Both the position numbers and the translations under genes were made by a program. A stretch of 64,000 nucleotides of DNA from SG8-41 sp035259205 (GTDB lineage: Bacteria; Pseudomonadota; Gammaproteobacteria; Burkholderiales; SG8-41). Within the stretch, counting starts at the first letter, position 1. The number at the start of each line of letters is the position of its first letter. The notes beneath the pieces were generated by a model. It searched no databases. It worked only from the letters and a program-made list of their open reading frames with translations, and was not told the DNA's origin. This document shows positions 51,514-59,499 of this stretch, in pieces. The stretch lies in contig DATFWO010000285.1 of NCBI GenBank assembly GCA_035259205.1, positions 1-64,000 of the forward strand. Reading direction: 5' to 3'.

Positions 51514-53268
51514 TCAGCTTCGCCCGTTGCGAGTTTTCTCATGATCGTGATGATAATGGCCATGCTCGTGATTCTGATCATGGTCGTGATGATGGGGATG
51601 ATCGTGAGAATGCCCATGAGGATGATGGTGAGCATGACCATCGTGCGGATGCTCGTGCGGCAGTCGCGGGTCCGCCTTGAATACCAGGGATTTCACCGTG
51701 ACCGGCACCGTTTGCGACGGCATCCGGATGCGGCCGAGGTCGACGTAGTCGAAATCCCAGAGCGTCACCCCGTCGATCACCAGGATGTCGCTTTCGACTT
51801 TCATTTCTTCGCGCAGGATGGCGCCCAGGTTCTGGGCGATGTCGCCGTCGAGCACGATGAAGAGCGGCTTGCGCTGGGCGATCGTGTGCGCGAATCCCCG
51901 CGCAATGCCTGCGGCGAAGGCCGCGATCCTCTCGTAGGAGGGGGATCCGCGCCAGCGCAGCGCGATCGCCACCTCGGTTTCGCCTTCGACCAAATCGAAG
52001 GCGGTGTGATGGTCGCGGATCGCGCCCGCGAGCTGGTCCACGTCGATCCGGTCCGTGCAGTGGTAGGCCGGCTGCAGCACCTGGAGATTCCTGCGTGGCA
52101 GCAGGATGCCCGGGTCGGAGATATAGATGGTGTTGCCCGAGAGCTGCACGCTGTACTCCGATGCGCCCAGCGCGGTCGCGCGTATGCACTCGCCGGGTGG
52201 GAGGAGTGGCCAGGGCAGGGCGCCGCCGTCGAGCTTGCGCCGCAGCGCTAGGCCGAGGAGGCGTCCCATGTCGCCGAAATCGCGCGTCTCCCGCTGATAC
52301 AGGTATTCGGCGACGCCCCCCGAAAACATGACGCCGGCTATGCCCTCCAGATCCGGAAGGGGATCGGTCAGGTACAGACGTTCCAGAACCGGGGGCAGCG
52401 GCCGGGCAGTGATGCAGCCGAGCAAGGCGTCCGCCATGCCGTCCGCGACACGCGCCATTGCTTCCGGCGGCGCGACATCGCCGCGGCTCCAACGGTAACC
52501 GGCTTGCGCCGCAAGGTGGCGTCCGGCGGGGTCGAGCCGCACGATGCGCTGATTCGCGTTTACTACCTGCAAGCGCCCTCCGATGTGTATCGCAGCCGTT
52601 GCGGTTACCCGCCCGTTCTCGATCACTGCGAGCTTCGTGGTGCCGCCTCCGATGTCGATATTGAGCAGGCGTTGCCCCGCCTCGTGGGATGCCGCCGCGG
52701 CGCCGGAGCCGTAGGCGGCGAGCGTGGCCTCCATATGATGCCCCGCGGTCGCGCACACGAACTCCCCGCCCTGATCGGCCAGCAGGCCGGCGATGGTTTC
52801 TGCGTTCTCGCGCCGCAGTGCCTCGCCCGTCAGGATCACCACGCCCGCGTCGACATTGTCCGGATGCAGTCCGGCCTGCTCGTACGCGGTGTCGATGATG
52901 GCGCCCAGTCCCGCCTCGTCGATGCGCTCCTCGCTCTGGTACGGCGTAAGAGAGACCGGCGACTCGAACAACGTTTCCCGCGAGACCACGAAATAGCGGC
53001 TGGAAAGGTCTTCCGCGAGCCGCCGCAGATTCAACCTCGAGAAGATGACCTGCGTGCCGGCGGATCCGATATCGATGCCTACGCTGACCAGGGTAACGTG
53101 ATCCTGCAGCCACAGCGGGTCCTCTTCGGCGGAGCCTGCGCCGTCGAAGTGATCGTGGTCGTGATCCGCGGCTTCGTCGCCGTCGTGCGTATGGTCGTAG
53201 TCTTCCCCGTAGCGGTGGTCCTCGAGCGTATGAGGCCGCCGCCGGGTCGCGTCGTTATTGTCTTCCAT
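51514..53268 (-). CDS. eutA: EutA-like reactivating factor with His/Asp-rich N- and C-terminal tails
   Basis: The core (about residues 55-540) matches ethanolamine ammonia-lyase reactivase EutA: VSVGIDIGSAGTQVIFSRLNL near 61, LLNIDIGGGTTKLAVIENG near 213, SRGDVAPPEAMARV and VMFSGGVAEY, an ASKHA-type nucleotide-binding fold. EutA exchanges damaged cobalamin on EutBC using ATP. Unusually, the N-terminus (1-50) is rich in Asp/His, and the last ~45 residues are mostly His, Asp and Pro, such as DHPHHHDHDQNHEHGHYHHD. These resemble metal-storing tails of UreE, HypB or CooJ. No eutBC gene is in the window; a HupE/UreJ permease lies in the same gene run. The true client is unknown. Confidence 0.85.
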   Translation of the reverse strand: MEDNNDATRRRPHTLEDHRYGEDYDHTHDGDEAADHDHDHFDGAGSAEEDPLWLQDHVTLVSVGIDIGSAGTQVIFSRLNLRRLAEDLSSRYFVVSRETLFESPVSLTPYQSEERIDEAGLGAIIDTAYEQAGLHPDNVDAGVVILTGEALRRENAETIAGLLADQGGEFVCATAGHHMEATLAAYGSGAAAASHEAGQRLLNIDIGGGTTKLAVIENGRVTATAAIHIGGRLQVVNANQRIVRLDPAGRHLAAQAGYRWSRGDVAPPEAMARVADGMADALLGCITARPLPPVLERLYLTDPLPDLEGIAGVMFSGGVAEYLYQRETRDFGDMGRLLGLALRRKLDGGALPWPLLPPGECIRATALGASEYSVQLSGNTIYISDPGILLPRRNLQVLQPAYHCTDRIDVDQLAGAIRDHHTAFDLVEGETEVAIALRWRGSPSYERIAAFAAGIARGFAHTIAQRKPLFIVLDGDIAQNLGAILREEMKVESDILVIDGVTLWDFDYVDLGRIRMPSQTVPVTVKSLVFKADPRLPHEHPHDGHAHHHPHGHSHDHPHHHDHDQNHEHGHYHHDHEKTRNGRS

Positions 53269-53323
53269 CGGTGGCAGCCTCGGGGAGCGCCGGAAACCCG
53301 TTATCGTAATGCAAGCGGTTCTC

Positions 53324-55231
53324 CTAGATATCGCCGCACCCGCAGCCCAGCGACCAGGTGCCGGTTGCGCCGAACACCAGCGGCTGGGAGTGTCCCTGGG
53401 TAACCGGGGTCATGGCGGCAGCCGAGGCGAGCTTGTAGTACCCGCCGTATTGCCGCACCGGCAGCCAGTCCTGCACGACGGGCGGCAAACCCGGATCGAG
53501 CTTCGAATACGGGCCGGCGGCGTAGACGACTTTTCCACCGACCATCGTGAGCACGGATTCGAGGTCCTTGATTGCGTCCACCGGGACAGAGAAGTAATCG
53601 GCCGAGAGTATCGCCAGGTCGGCGAGCTTGCCGGCCTCGAGCGTGCCTTTCTTGTGCTCTTCTGAAGACACCCAGGCCCCGCCTGCGGTGTAGAGGCGCA
53701 GCGCCTCCGTGCGGTCGAGCAGGTTGCGCTCGCCCTGCAGCTTCTCGCCCCCCAGCGTGCGGCCGGTGACCAGCCAGTGCACCCCTATCCACGGGTTGTA
53801 GCTGGTAGCCCGGTTGGCGTCGGTGCCGCAGGCGAGCGGTATGCCCATCTCGCGCACTCGCGCGATCGGGGGCGCATCGGCCGCCGCCTGCGGGCCGTAT
53901 TTCCTGACAAATGCCTCGCCATCGAGCGACATGCGGTTCTGGATATTGATGCTGCCGCCCAGCGCGGCGACGCGCTCGAGCGTTTTCGCCGAGAGTGTCT
54001 CGCAGTGATCGAGCCCCCACCGCAGGTTCTTGAGCGGCACTTCGCGGTTCACTCCCTCGAGCACGTCGACGATGCGGGTTGCCGACGCGTCGAAGCTCGT
54101 GTGCTGGCGGAATGGCCAGCCCTGTCCCGCAAGATATTTGACCACTGCCGCCAGATTTTTCTCCATCACGCCGGGGGGTGGCACCGGATAGTCCTTGGCG
54201 AAATTCGCAACGTCGCCCGCGGCATACAGTATGTATTCACCCGCCCCGACCATACGATAGTAGTCGTTGCCTTCGCCGTATTTCACCAGCTTGGACCACG
54301 CCGTGTAGTTCTCGATCTCCTTCCCCGGCGCCTGGGCGAAGAGCTGATAACCGATGCGCAACGTCATGTGCCCGTCGGCCGCCAGCTTTGCGATCGCCTG
54401 GTAGTTGTCCGGGTAGTTCTGGCCGCCGCCTCCGGCGTCGATCACGCTGGTCACGCCGAGCCGGTTGTGCTCGCGCATGAAGTGGCGGGTCGAAAGTATC
54501 TGATCCTCGGGGGGGAGGCGTGGAATGCGCAACCAGACTCCGACGAGGCTCGCGAGGCTGGTGGTCGATAGCACGAGGCCGGTCGGGTTGCCGCCGGCGT
54601 CGCGGTCGATCGTGCCGCCGAACATGTCTTTGGTCTCGTTGCTCCAGCCGAGCACCCTCAATGCCGCGCGGTTGAGCCACGCCCGATCGTAGAGGTGCAT
54701 TACCATGCACGGCGTATCGCCGGATGCCGCGTTGATCTCATCGAGGGTCGGAAAACGCTTTTCGGCGAATTGCGCCCAGGTCCATCCGCCGATCACCTGC
54801 ACCCAATGCGGCGGCGGCGTGCGGCGTGCCTGCTCGCGCACGCGGCGCAGGCCTTCCGCGAGCGTAGGCACGCCGTCCCAGCGCACTTCGTTGGTATAAG
54901 TGAGACCCCCGCGGATGAAATGAGTATGCGCATCGTTCAGTCCCGGGATGACCGTGCGGCCGGCTGCGTCGATCACCTTGGTCGCCGGACCGCGCAGTTG
55001 AGCGAGGTCCGTCTCGCTGCCGACGCCGATGATGGCCTCGCCCTTGACCGCAAGGGTCGTTGCGGTCGGCTGCCTGCGATTGAGCGTCGCAATGCGGGCG
55101 TTCACGATCATGGTGTCGGCCGGCCCCGCAGACCCGGCGACGGATGCGCACCCGCCGAGCATCGACCACGCCAGGAGGCTGCCGCCGCCGGCGAGCGAGT
55201 CGCGGATGAACTCGCGCCGCCGCGGGTCCAT
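53324..55231 (-). CDS. YtcJ-like amidohydrolase (amidohydrolase-3 family), exported
   Basis: The 635-residue protein starts with a Tat-like signal, MDPRRREFIRDSLAGGGSLL, followed by a lipobox-like LGGC (Cys28). The composite-domain start MIVNARIATLNRR and the metal-binding PGLNDAHTHFIRGGL near 98 come next. LDHCETLSAKTLERV, ACGTDANRATSYNPW and a final SADYFSVPVDAIKDLESVLTMVGGKVVY, all typical of YtcJ, follow. GTG at 55294 has a better ribosome binding site (GGAGA 7 nt upstream) and could add 21 residues; ATG 55231 was chosen for the signal. The frame continues far upstream only as antisense of the MetE-core gene. It leads a run of minus-strand genes down to HupE. Confidence 0.88.
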   Translation of the reverse strand: MDPRRREFIRDSLAGGGSLLAWSMLGGCASVAGSAGPADTMIVNARIATLNRRQPTATTLAVKGEAIIGVGSETDLAQLRGPATKVIDAAGRTVIPGLNDAHTHFIRGGLTYTNEVRWDGVPTLAEGLRRVREQARRTPPPHWVQVIGGWTWAQFAEKRFPTLDEINAASGDTPCMVMHLYDRAWLNRAALRVLGWSNETKDMFGGTIDRDAGGNPTGLVLSTTSLASLVGVWLRIPRLPPEDQILSTRHFMREHNRLGVTSVIDAGGGGQNYPDNYQAIAKLAADGHMTLRIGYQLFAQAPGKEIENYTAWSKLVKYGEGNDYYRMVGAGEYILYAAGDVANFAKDYPVPPPGVMEKNLAAVVKYLAGQGWPFRQHTSFDASATRIVDVLEGVNREVPLKNLRWGLDHCETLSAKTLERVAALGGSINIQNRMSLDGEAFVRKYGPQAAADAPPIARVREMGIPLACGTDANRATSYNPWIGVHWLVTGRTLGGEKLQGERNLLDRTEALRLYTAGGAWVSSEEHKKGTLEAGKLADLAILSADYFSVPVDAIKDLESVLTMVGGKVVYAAGPYSKLDPGLPPVVQDWLPVRQYGGYYKLASAAAMTPVTQGHSQPLVFGATGTWSLGCGCGDI

Positions 55232-55450
55232 CTCGACGCGCGATGGTTCGCCGCCAGCGCAGGAGTTGCGGTACGGTCCGATATCCCTGAGCACCTTGGT
55301 TTCTCCCTGGTTCCGTCGCGCCGGCCCACACGACGTGGGATTGTGTTCGTTCGTCCCGGGGGCGATGGTCCCGGGGCAATATACGATACGCGCGGCAAAG
55401 CCGTAAACCGCTGCTTGTATGCGCCGGCGCCGGAAGCGATAATCGGTTCC

Positions 55451-56566
55451 ATGAGCCAGGCCCGCAAACAGCCGCCGTTTCGCGCGGATCACGTCGGCAG
55501 CCTGTTGCGTCCGCCGGAGCTGCATGCGACGCGCGCCAGGGCGGCGAAGGGTGAGATCGACCGCGCGGCGCTGCGGTTGAAAGAGGACGAGTGCATACGC
55601 AACGTCGTGGCGCTCCAGGAATCGGTCGGGCTGCAGAGCATTACCGACGGGGAGTTTCGGCGCGACTGGTGGCACATCGATTTTCTGCACGGATTCGACG
55701 GCGTGGACCTGGCGCAGGGCGATGCGTACGGCAACGCCAGGTTCCAGGGCGCCGACGAGCAACCGCCGTTCATGCAGGTCACTCGCAGGATCCGGCGCGT
55801 GAAGCCGAGCATGCTCGACCACTTCAAGTATCTGAAGTCGGTCACCAGGCGCACGCCCAAGTTCACGATGCCTTCGCCTGCGATGCTGCATGCCCGCGGC
55901 GATCGCGAAGCGATGCGCAGGACCTATCCCGACCAGAAGGAATTCTGGGCCGACCTTACCCAGGCCTACCGGGAGGAAATCCGCGATCTTTACGACGCGG
56001 GATGCCGCTACCTCCAGATCGACGACACGACGATCGCCATGATGGGCGACCCGAAAGTGCAGGAGCAGTTTCGCAAGCTGGGAGACGACCCGAAGAGCGA
56101 CATGGCGGTGTATGCCGACGCGGTCAATGCCGCGATACGGGACGTCCCCGATGACATGACCGTCGCCATCCACACCTGCCGCGGCAACTTCAAGAGCACC
56201 TGGCTGGCAAGCGGCAGCTACGATTTCGTGGCCGACACGTCGTTCGCGCGGCTCGACGTCGATGCGTTCTTCCTCGAGTACGACACCGAGCGCGCCGGCG
56301 GTTTCGAGCCGTTGCGGTTCGTGCCGAAGGGAAAGACGGTGGTGCTGGGGCTCGTCAGCACCAAGGTGGCGGAGCTCGAGAAGAAAGACGACCTGAAGCG
56401 CCGCATCGACGCTGCGGGGAAATTCGTGCCGCTCGAGAACCTTTGTCTCTCCCCTCAGTGCGGCTTTTCGAGCACGCATCACGGCAACAAGATCACCGAG
56501 GACGACGAGCGGCGCAAGCTCGCGCTCGTGCTGGAAGTCGCTCAGGAGGTCTGGGGCTCGAGCTAG
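55451..56566 (+). CDS. MetE C-terminal core protein (5-methyltetrahydropteroyltriglutamate-homocysteine methyltransferase family)
   Basis: The 371-residue protein opens PPFRADHVGSLLRPPELHA. It carries SITDGEFRRDWWHIDFLHG near 63, DAGCRYLQIDDTTIAMM near 178, and the zinc ligands His-x-Cys in VAIHTCRGNFKS, Glu in AFFLEYDTERAG and Cys in CLSPQCGFSS. This is the YxjG/YxjH-like branch: a stand-alone catalytic barrel half the size of MetE that uses methyl-corrinoid proteins or other donors. ATG 55451 starts the conserved region; the longer frame overlaps antisense genes. It is convergent with another MetE-core gene, the two ends being separated by a 14-mer hairpin array. Confidence 0.88.
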   Translation: MSQARKQPPFRADHVGSLLRPPELHATRARAAKGEIDRAALRLKEDECIRNVVALQESVGLQSITDGEFRRDWWHIDFLHGFDGVDLAQGDAYGNARFQGADEQPPFMQVTRRIRRVKPSMLDHFKYLKSVTRRTPKFTMPSPAMLHARGDREAMRRTYPDQKEFWADLTQAYREEIRDLYDAGCRYLQIDDTTIAMMGDPKVQEQFRKLGDDPKSDMAVYADAVNAAIRDVPDDMTVAIHTCRGNFKSTWLASGSYDFVADTSFARLDVDAFFLEYDTERAGGFEPLRFVPKGKTVVLGLVSTKVAELEKKDDLKRRIDAAGKFVPLENLCLSPQCGFSSTHHGNKITEDDERRKLALVLEVAQEVWGSS

Positions 56567-56570
56567 AACG

Positions 56571-56701
56571 GCGTCGCAGATAAAACGTCGCAGATGCGGC
56601 GTCGCAAAAAAGGGGTGTCGCAGACACGGCGCCTTCAACAACGCCTTATCTGGGACGTTCTATCTGAGACGCATCACCCGAGACGCTTCATTTGCGACGC
56701 T
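56571..56701. repeat. 14-mer array in inverted arms between convergent genes
   Basis: Forward 14-nt units from 56571 (gcgtcgcagataaa, acgtcgcagatgcg, gcgtcgcaaaaaag, then a shifted gtgtcgcagacacg) face inverted units at 56646-56701 (ttatctgggacgtt, ctatctgagacgca, tcacccgagacgct, tcatttgcgacgct). The last unit contains the TGA (complement of 56688-56690) of the minus-strand gene, so its C-terminal RQKRRK is repeat-encoded. The structure suits a bidirectional terminator. The same unit builds the array at 58950. Confidence 0.85.
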
Positions 56702-57875
56702 TTTGTCGCCAGAGCTGCTTGGTGGCGATGCGCGCGCCCTCTGCGAGTGACTGGAGCTTCGCCCAGGCGATCTTCGCGTGTCCAACCCGGGGACCTAGCC
56801 CGCAATCGGTGCCGCCCATCACGTTTTCCCGGCCGACGAGATTCGCGTAGCGGATCAGGCGCTCCGCCACCAGCTCCGGGTGCTCGATGAGGTCGGTGCA
56901 GTGGCCGACGACGCCCGGAATGAGGACTGCGTCCTCCGGGGGCTTTACCTCCTCGAACACCCGCCATTCGTGCTCGTGACGGGGATTCGAGGCTTCGATC
57001 GAGTAGCTGCCGGCGCGGACTTTGAAGATGATGTCCACGATGTCCCGCAACGGAATGTCGGCCTGGTGCGGGCCGTGGAAGCTGCCCCAGCACACGTGAA
57101 GGCGGACCTTCTCCGTCGGTATGTCGCGCAACGCGTGATTCAGCGCTTCCACGCGGAGGGTGGCGTACTTGCGGTACTCGGGGAGGCTCATATCGGGATA
57201 CATCTGCCAGCCGTCGGGCAGATCGGGGTCGTCGATCTGGAGCAGGAGCCCGGCGTCGACAATGCCCTTGTATTCCTCGCGCATGGCCTCGGCGATGGCG
57301 TAGACGAAAGCCTCCTCGCTCGGATAGTGCTCGTTGCGCAACCAGTGCTCGATCGTGCCGGGCGTGTTGGCGGGGAGAAACGCTTCTTCGACTTTTGTCT
57401 GCTGGAGCGCAGCCTTGAAGTTCTCCAGGTCTTCCTTGAGCGCGGACTGGCCCACGTATTTGAGCGGCGCGACGCAGTAGACCTGCGACTGGCTGGGCCC
57501 GGAGCCGGCAAAAGCGCCGAAGCCGCGGCCGCCTGCCGCGAAGTACTCGGGAAAGCTCCGGACATCCCGGGCCGCGATGCTGAGGGGCTGCGGACCTTCA
57601 CCCGGGCGGTGCTGCCGGGTCTCGAAGCCAGAGAGCCGCTCGCGCACGTAGTTCGTGAAATTGGTCTTGCCGAGCTCGCCGTCATTAACGCTGTCGATCC
57701 CGCAGTCGACCTGTCTACGCACGGTCTCCGCGACGGCGCTGCGCAGTCGTGCGGCGAGGCGACGCTGGTCGTACGGCTCGCCGGCGGCGCGGGCAAAGAT
57801 CATTTTCTTCAGCTCGTCGTCGCGCGGAAGGCTACCGGCATGAGTCGTGAGGATTCGTTCCGTGCTGCGCTTCAT
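56688..57875 (-). CDS. Cobalamin-independent methionine synthase II-type protein (MetE C-terminal core)
   Basis: The 395-residue protein begins MKRSTERILTTHAGSLPRD, nearly the same as the homologue at 31869. It has GIDSVNDGELGKTNFTNYV near 67, HVCWGSFHGPHQ with the His and Cys ligands, SIEASNPRHEHEW with Glu, and MGGTDCGLGPRVGH with Cys, so the zinc site is complete. It should transfer a methyl or alkyl group to a thiol. ATG 57875 was chosen by alignment with the homologue. It is divergent from a Bug gene (80 nt between starts). The pair lies between two copies of the same 14-mer array. Confidence 0.88.
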   Translation of the reverse strand: MKRSTERILTTHAGSLPRDDELKKMIFARAAGEPYDQRRLAARLRSAVAETVRRQVDCGIDSVNDGELGKTNFTNYVRERLSGFETRQHRPGEGPQPLSIAARDVRSFPEYFAAGGRGFGAFAGSGPSQSQVYCVAPLKYVGQSALKEDLENFKAALQQTKVEEAFLPANTPGTIEHWLRNEHYPSEEAFVYAIAEAMREEYKGIVDAGLLLQIDDPDLPDGWQMYPDMSLPEYRKYATLRVEALNHALRDIPTEKVRLHVCWGSFHGPHQADIPLRDIVDIIFKVRAGSYSIEASNPRHEHEWRVFEEVKPPEDAVLIPGVVGHCTDLIEHPELVAERLIRYANLVGRENVMGGTDCGLGPRVGHAKIAWAKLQSLAEGARIATKQLWRQKRRK

Positions 57876-57955
57876 GATAATCTGGCGCTCTCGGTCGTAT
57901 GCCGCCATTCTACGTGTCCATTCGCTCCTATTGCGACCGGTCAGGGAGGCGCCTC

Positions 57956-58939
57956 ATGCAGTCCAGGTTTCCCGCCCGATGGGCCGGCGTTGGGCTTGCG
58001 CTGTCCTTCGCCTTCGCGGCAAACGCGCAGCAGGATGCCGCGAAGGATTTTCCGAACAAGCCGGTCCGCATCATCGTCGGTTTCGCTGCGGGCGGCGGCA
58101 ACGACATTATCGTGCGGGTGCTTGCGCCGCGCCTGACCGAAGCGCTGGGGCAATCCGTGATCATAGACAACCGGCCCGGCGCGGCCGGCATGATTGCCGC
58201 AGAGCTGGGGGCGAAGGCCACGCCCGACGGCTACACGCTGTTCATGGGGCCGATCGGGACCATGGCGATGAATCCGGCGATCTATTCGAAGCTGCCGTAC
58301 TCGCCGCTGCAGGATTTTGCCCAGATCACCATGATAGGGTCGTTTCCGCTGCTGCTGGTCGTGCATCCGTCGCTGGGGGCCAAGTCGGTGAAGGAACTGG
58401 TCGCGTTTTCGAAGACGAGTCCGGAGAAGAGCAACTACGCCTCGAGCGCGGCGCCATTCCAGCTCTCGTCCGAGCTCTTCAACCAGAAGACCGGCGCCCG
58501 GTTCACGCACATTCCGTACAAGAGCAGCGGGGAATCGGTGAGCGCCGTGATCGGCGGGCAGGTCACTTTCACGATCGCCGACCCGCCGCCGGTCGTCGGG
58601 CAGCTGAAGGCAGGCCGGGTACGCGCGCTGGCGGTGACCTCGGCGGCGCGCCATCCGTCGTGGCCCGATCTGCCGACGATGGCCGAAGCGGGCATCCCGG
58701 GCATCGAGGTTACCCTGTGGACCGGCTTTCACGCGCCTGCCCGGACGCCGACAGCGGTCGTGAAAAGGTTGCATGCCGTCATGGCCCGCGTCATTCACCT
58801 GCCCGACAGCGTCGAGCGGCTGGCGGGGATGGCCATAGATCCGGTCGGCAATACACCGGAGGAGTTCCGTCGCATCATTGCCGCGGACATCGCGAAGTGG
58901 ACCGCTGTCGCGAAAGCGGCGAACATCAAGGCTGATTGA
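57956..58939 (+). CDS. Bug/TctC receptor protein
   Basis: The 327-residue protein has the signal MQSRFPARWAGVGLALSFAF, cut near AANA. DFPNKPVRIIVGFAAGGGND, VIIDNRPGAAGMIAAE, PDGYTLFMGP and IPYKSSGESVSAVIGG follow. GGAGG 8 nt before ATG 57956 is a strong ribosome binding site and rules out the longer frame from 57899. It is head-to-head with a MetE-core gene and followed by a ten-unit 14-mer array. Pairing of a Bug receptor with a MetE-core protein is also seen at 30897-33041, supporting a shared pathway. Confidence 0.9.
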   Translation: MQSRFPARWAGVGLALSFAFAANAQQDAAKDFPNKPVRIIVGFAAGGGNDIIVRVLAPRLTEALGQSVIIDNRPGAAGMIAAELGAKATPDGYTLFMGPIGTMAMNPAIYSKLPYSPLQDFAQITMIGSFPLLLVVHPSLGAKSVKELVAFSKTSPEKSNYASSAAPFQLSSELFNQKTGARFTHIPYKSSGESVSAVIGGQVTFTIADPPPVVGQLKAGRVRALAVTSAARHPSWPDLPTMAEAGIPGIEVTLWTGFHAPARTPTAVVKRLHAVMARVIHLPDSVERLAGMAIDPVGNTPEEFRRIIAADIAKWTAVAKAANIKAD

Positions 58940-58949
58940 GGAGCGCCAC

Positions 58950-59088
58950 GCGTCGCGGATACTGCGTCCCAGATATAGCGTCCCAGATGAAGCGTGCCAA
59001 GCACGTAGAATCTGAGACGACCCATCTGAGACGTAGTATCTGAGACGCTTCACCTGAGACGCCTACCTGGGACGTATTACCGCAGACG
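58950..59088. repeat. 14-mer array, 4 forward and 6 inverted units
   Basis: Forward units gcgtcgcggatact, gcgtcccagatata, gcgtcccagatgaa and gcgtgccaagcacg (58950-59005) are followed at once by six inverted ones (tagaatctgagacg, acccatctgagacg, tagtatctgagacg, cttcacctgagacg, a 13-nt cctacctgggacg, tattaccgcagacg). The Bug stop is 11 nt before the array. No spacer separates the arms, so a near-perfect long hairpin could form. It shares its unit with the array at 56571. Confidence 0.88.
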
Positions 59089-59111
59089 ATCTACCAAGAG
59101 GAGAAGCAAGG

Positions 59112-59498
59112 ATGGACAAACAGATCGCATGGGTAGCCGCTGCCGCGTTGGTGGTCATAGCCGCGGCGCTGAGCATTACAGCCTATCAAAGCTGGCGCAC
59201 AAATGCCGGGCCCGCGCTCACGGCGCCCTATCACGCAGTGCTGCTCGCCAACGGCGGCGCATTTTTCGGCCGCGTCGAGAACCTTCAGTCCGAATATCCC
59301 GTGCTGCGCGACGTCTTCTACATTCAATCCCGGACCAATCCGGAAACCAAGCAGGTCACCAACATACTCGTGAAGCGCGGCCAGGAGTGGCACATGCCGG
59401 ACCGCATGATACTCAACAAGCGCCAGATCGTGCTGATCGAGCCGGTTGCGGAAGGCTCCCAGGTGGCGAAGCTGATCGCTGAGCAGGGCAAGAAGTAG
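59112..59498 (+). CDS. Small single-pass membrane protein of unknown function
   Basis: The 128-residue protein has one N-terminal membrane helix (about 6-24), followed by a soluble domain containing YHAVLLANGGAFFGRVENL, FYIQSRTNPETKQVTNILVKR and NKRQIVLIEPV. The pattern of alternating beta strands suggests a small barrel facing the periplasm. A strong ribosome binding site (GAGGAGAAGCAAGG) precedes ATG 59112. It ends 1 nt before the next Bug gene, so the two are co-translated. I recognise no named family. Confidence 0.75.
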   Translation: MDKQIAWVAAAALVVIAAALSITAYQSWRTNAGPALTAPYHAVLLANGGAFFGRVENLQSEYPVLRDVFYIQSRTNPETKQVTNILVKRGQEWHMPDRMILNKRQIVLIEPVAEGSQVAKLIAEQGKK

Positions 59499-59499
59499 C

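Noticed and set aside
55232..56641. Long upstream extension of the YtcJ-like frame (to about 1105 codons)
   Set aside because: The extra part is antisense to the MetE-core gene at 55451 and has no recognisable domain. The protein's signal peptide starts at 55231.
56571..59088. CRISPR array
   Set aside because: The 14-mers are contiguous without unique spacers, occur in both orientations and have no cas genes.
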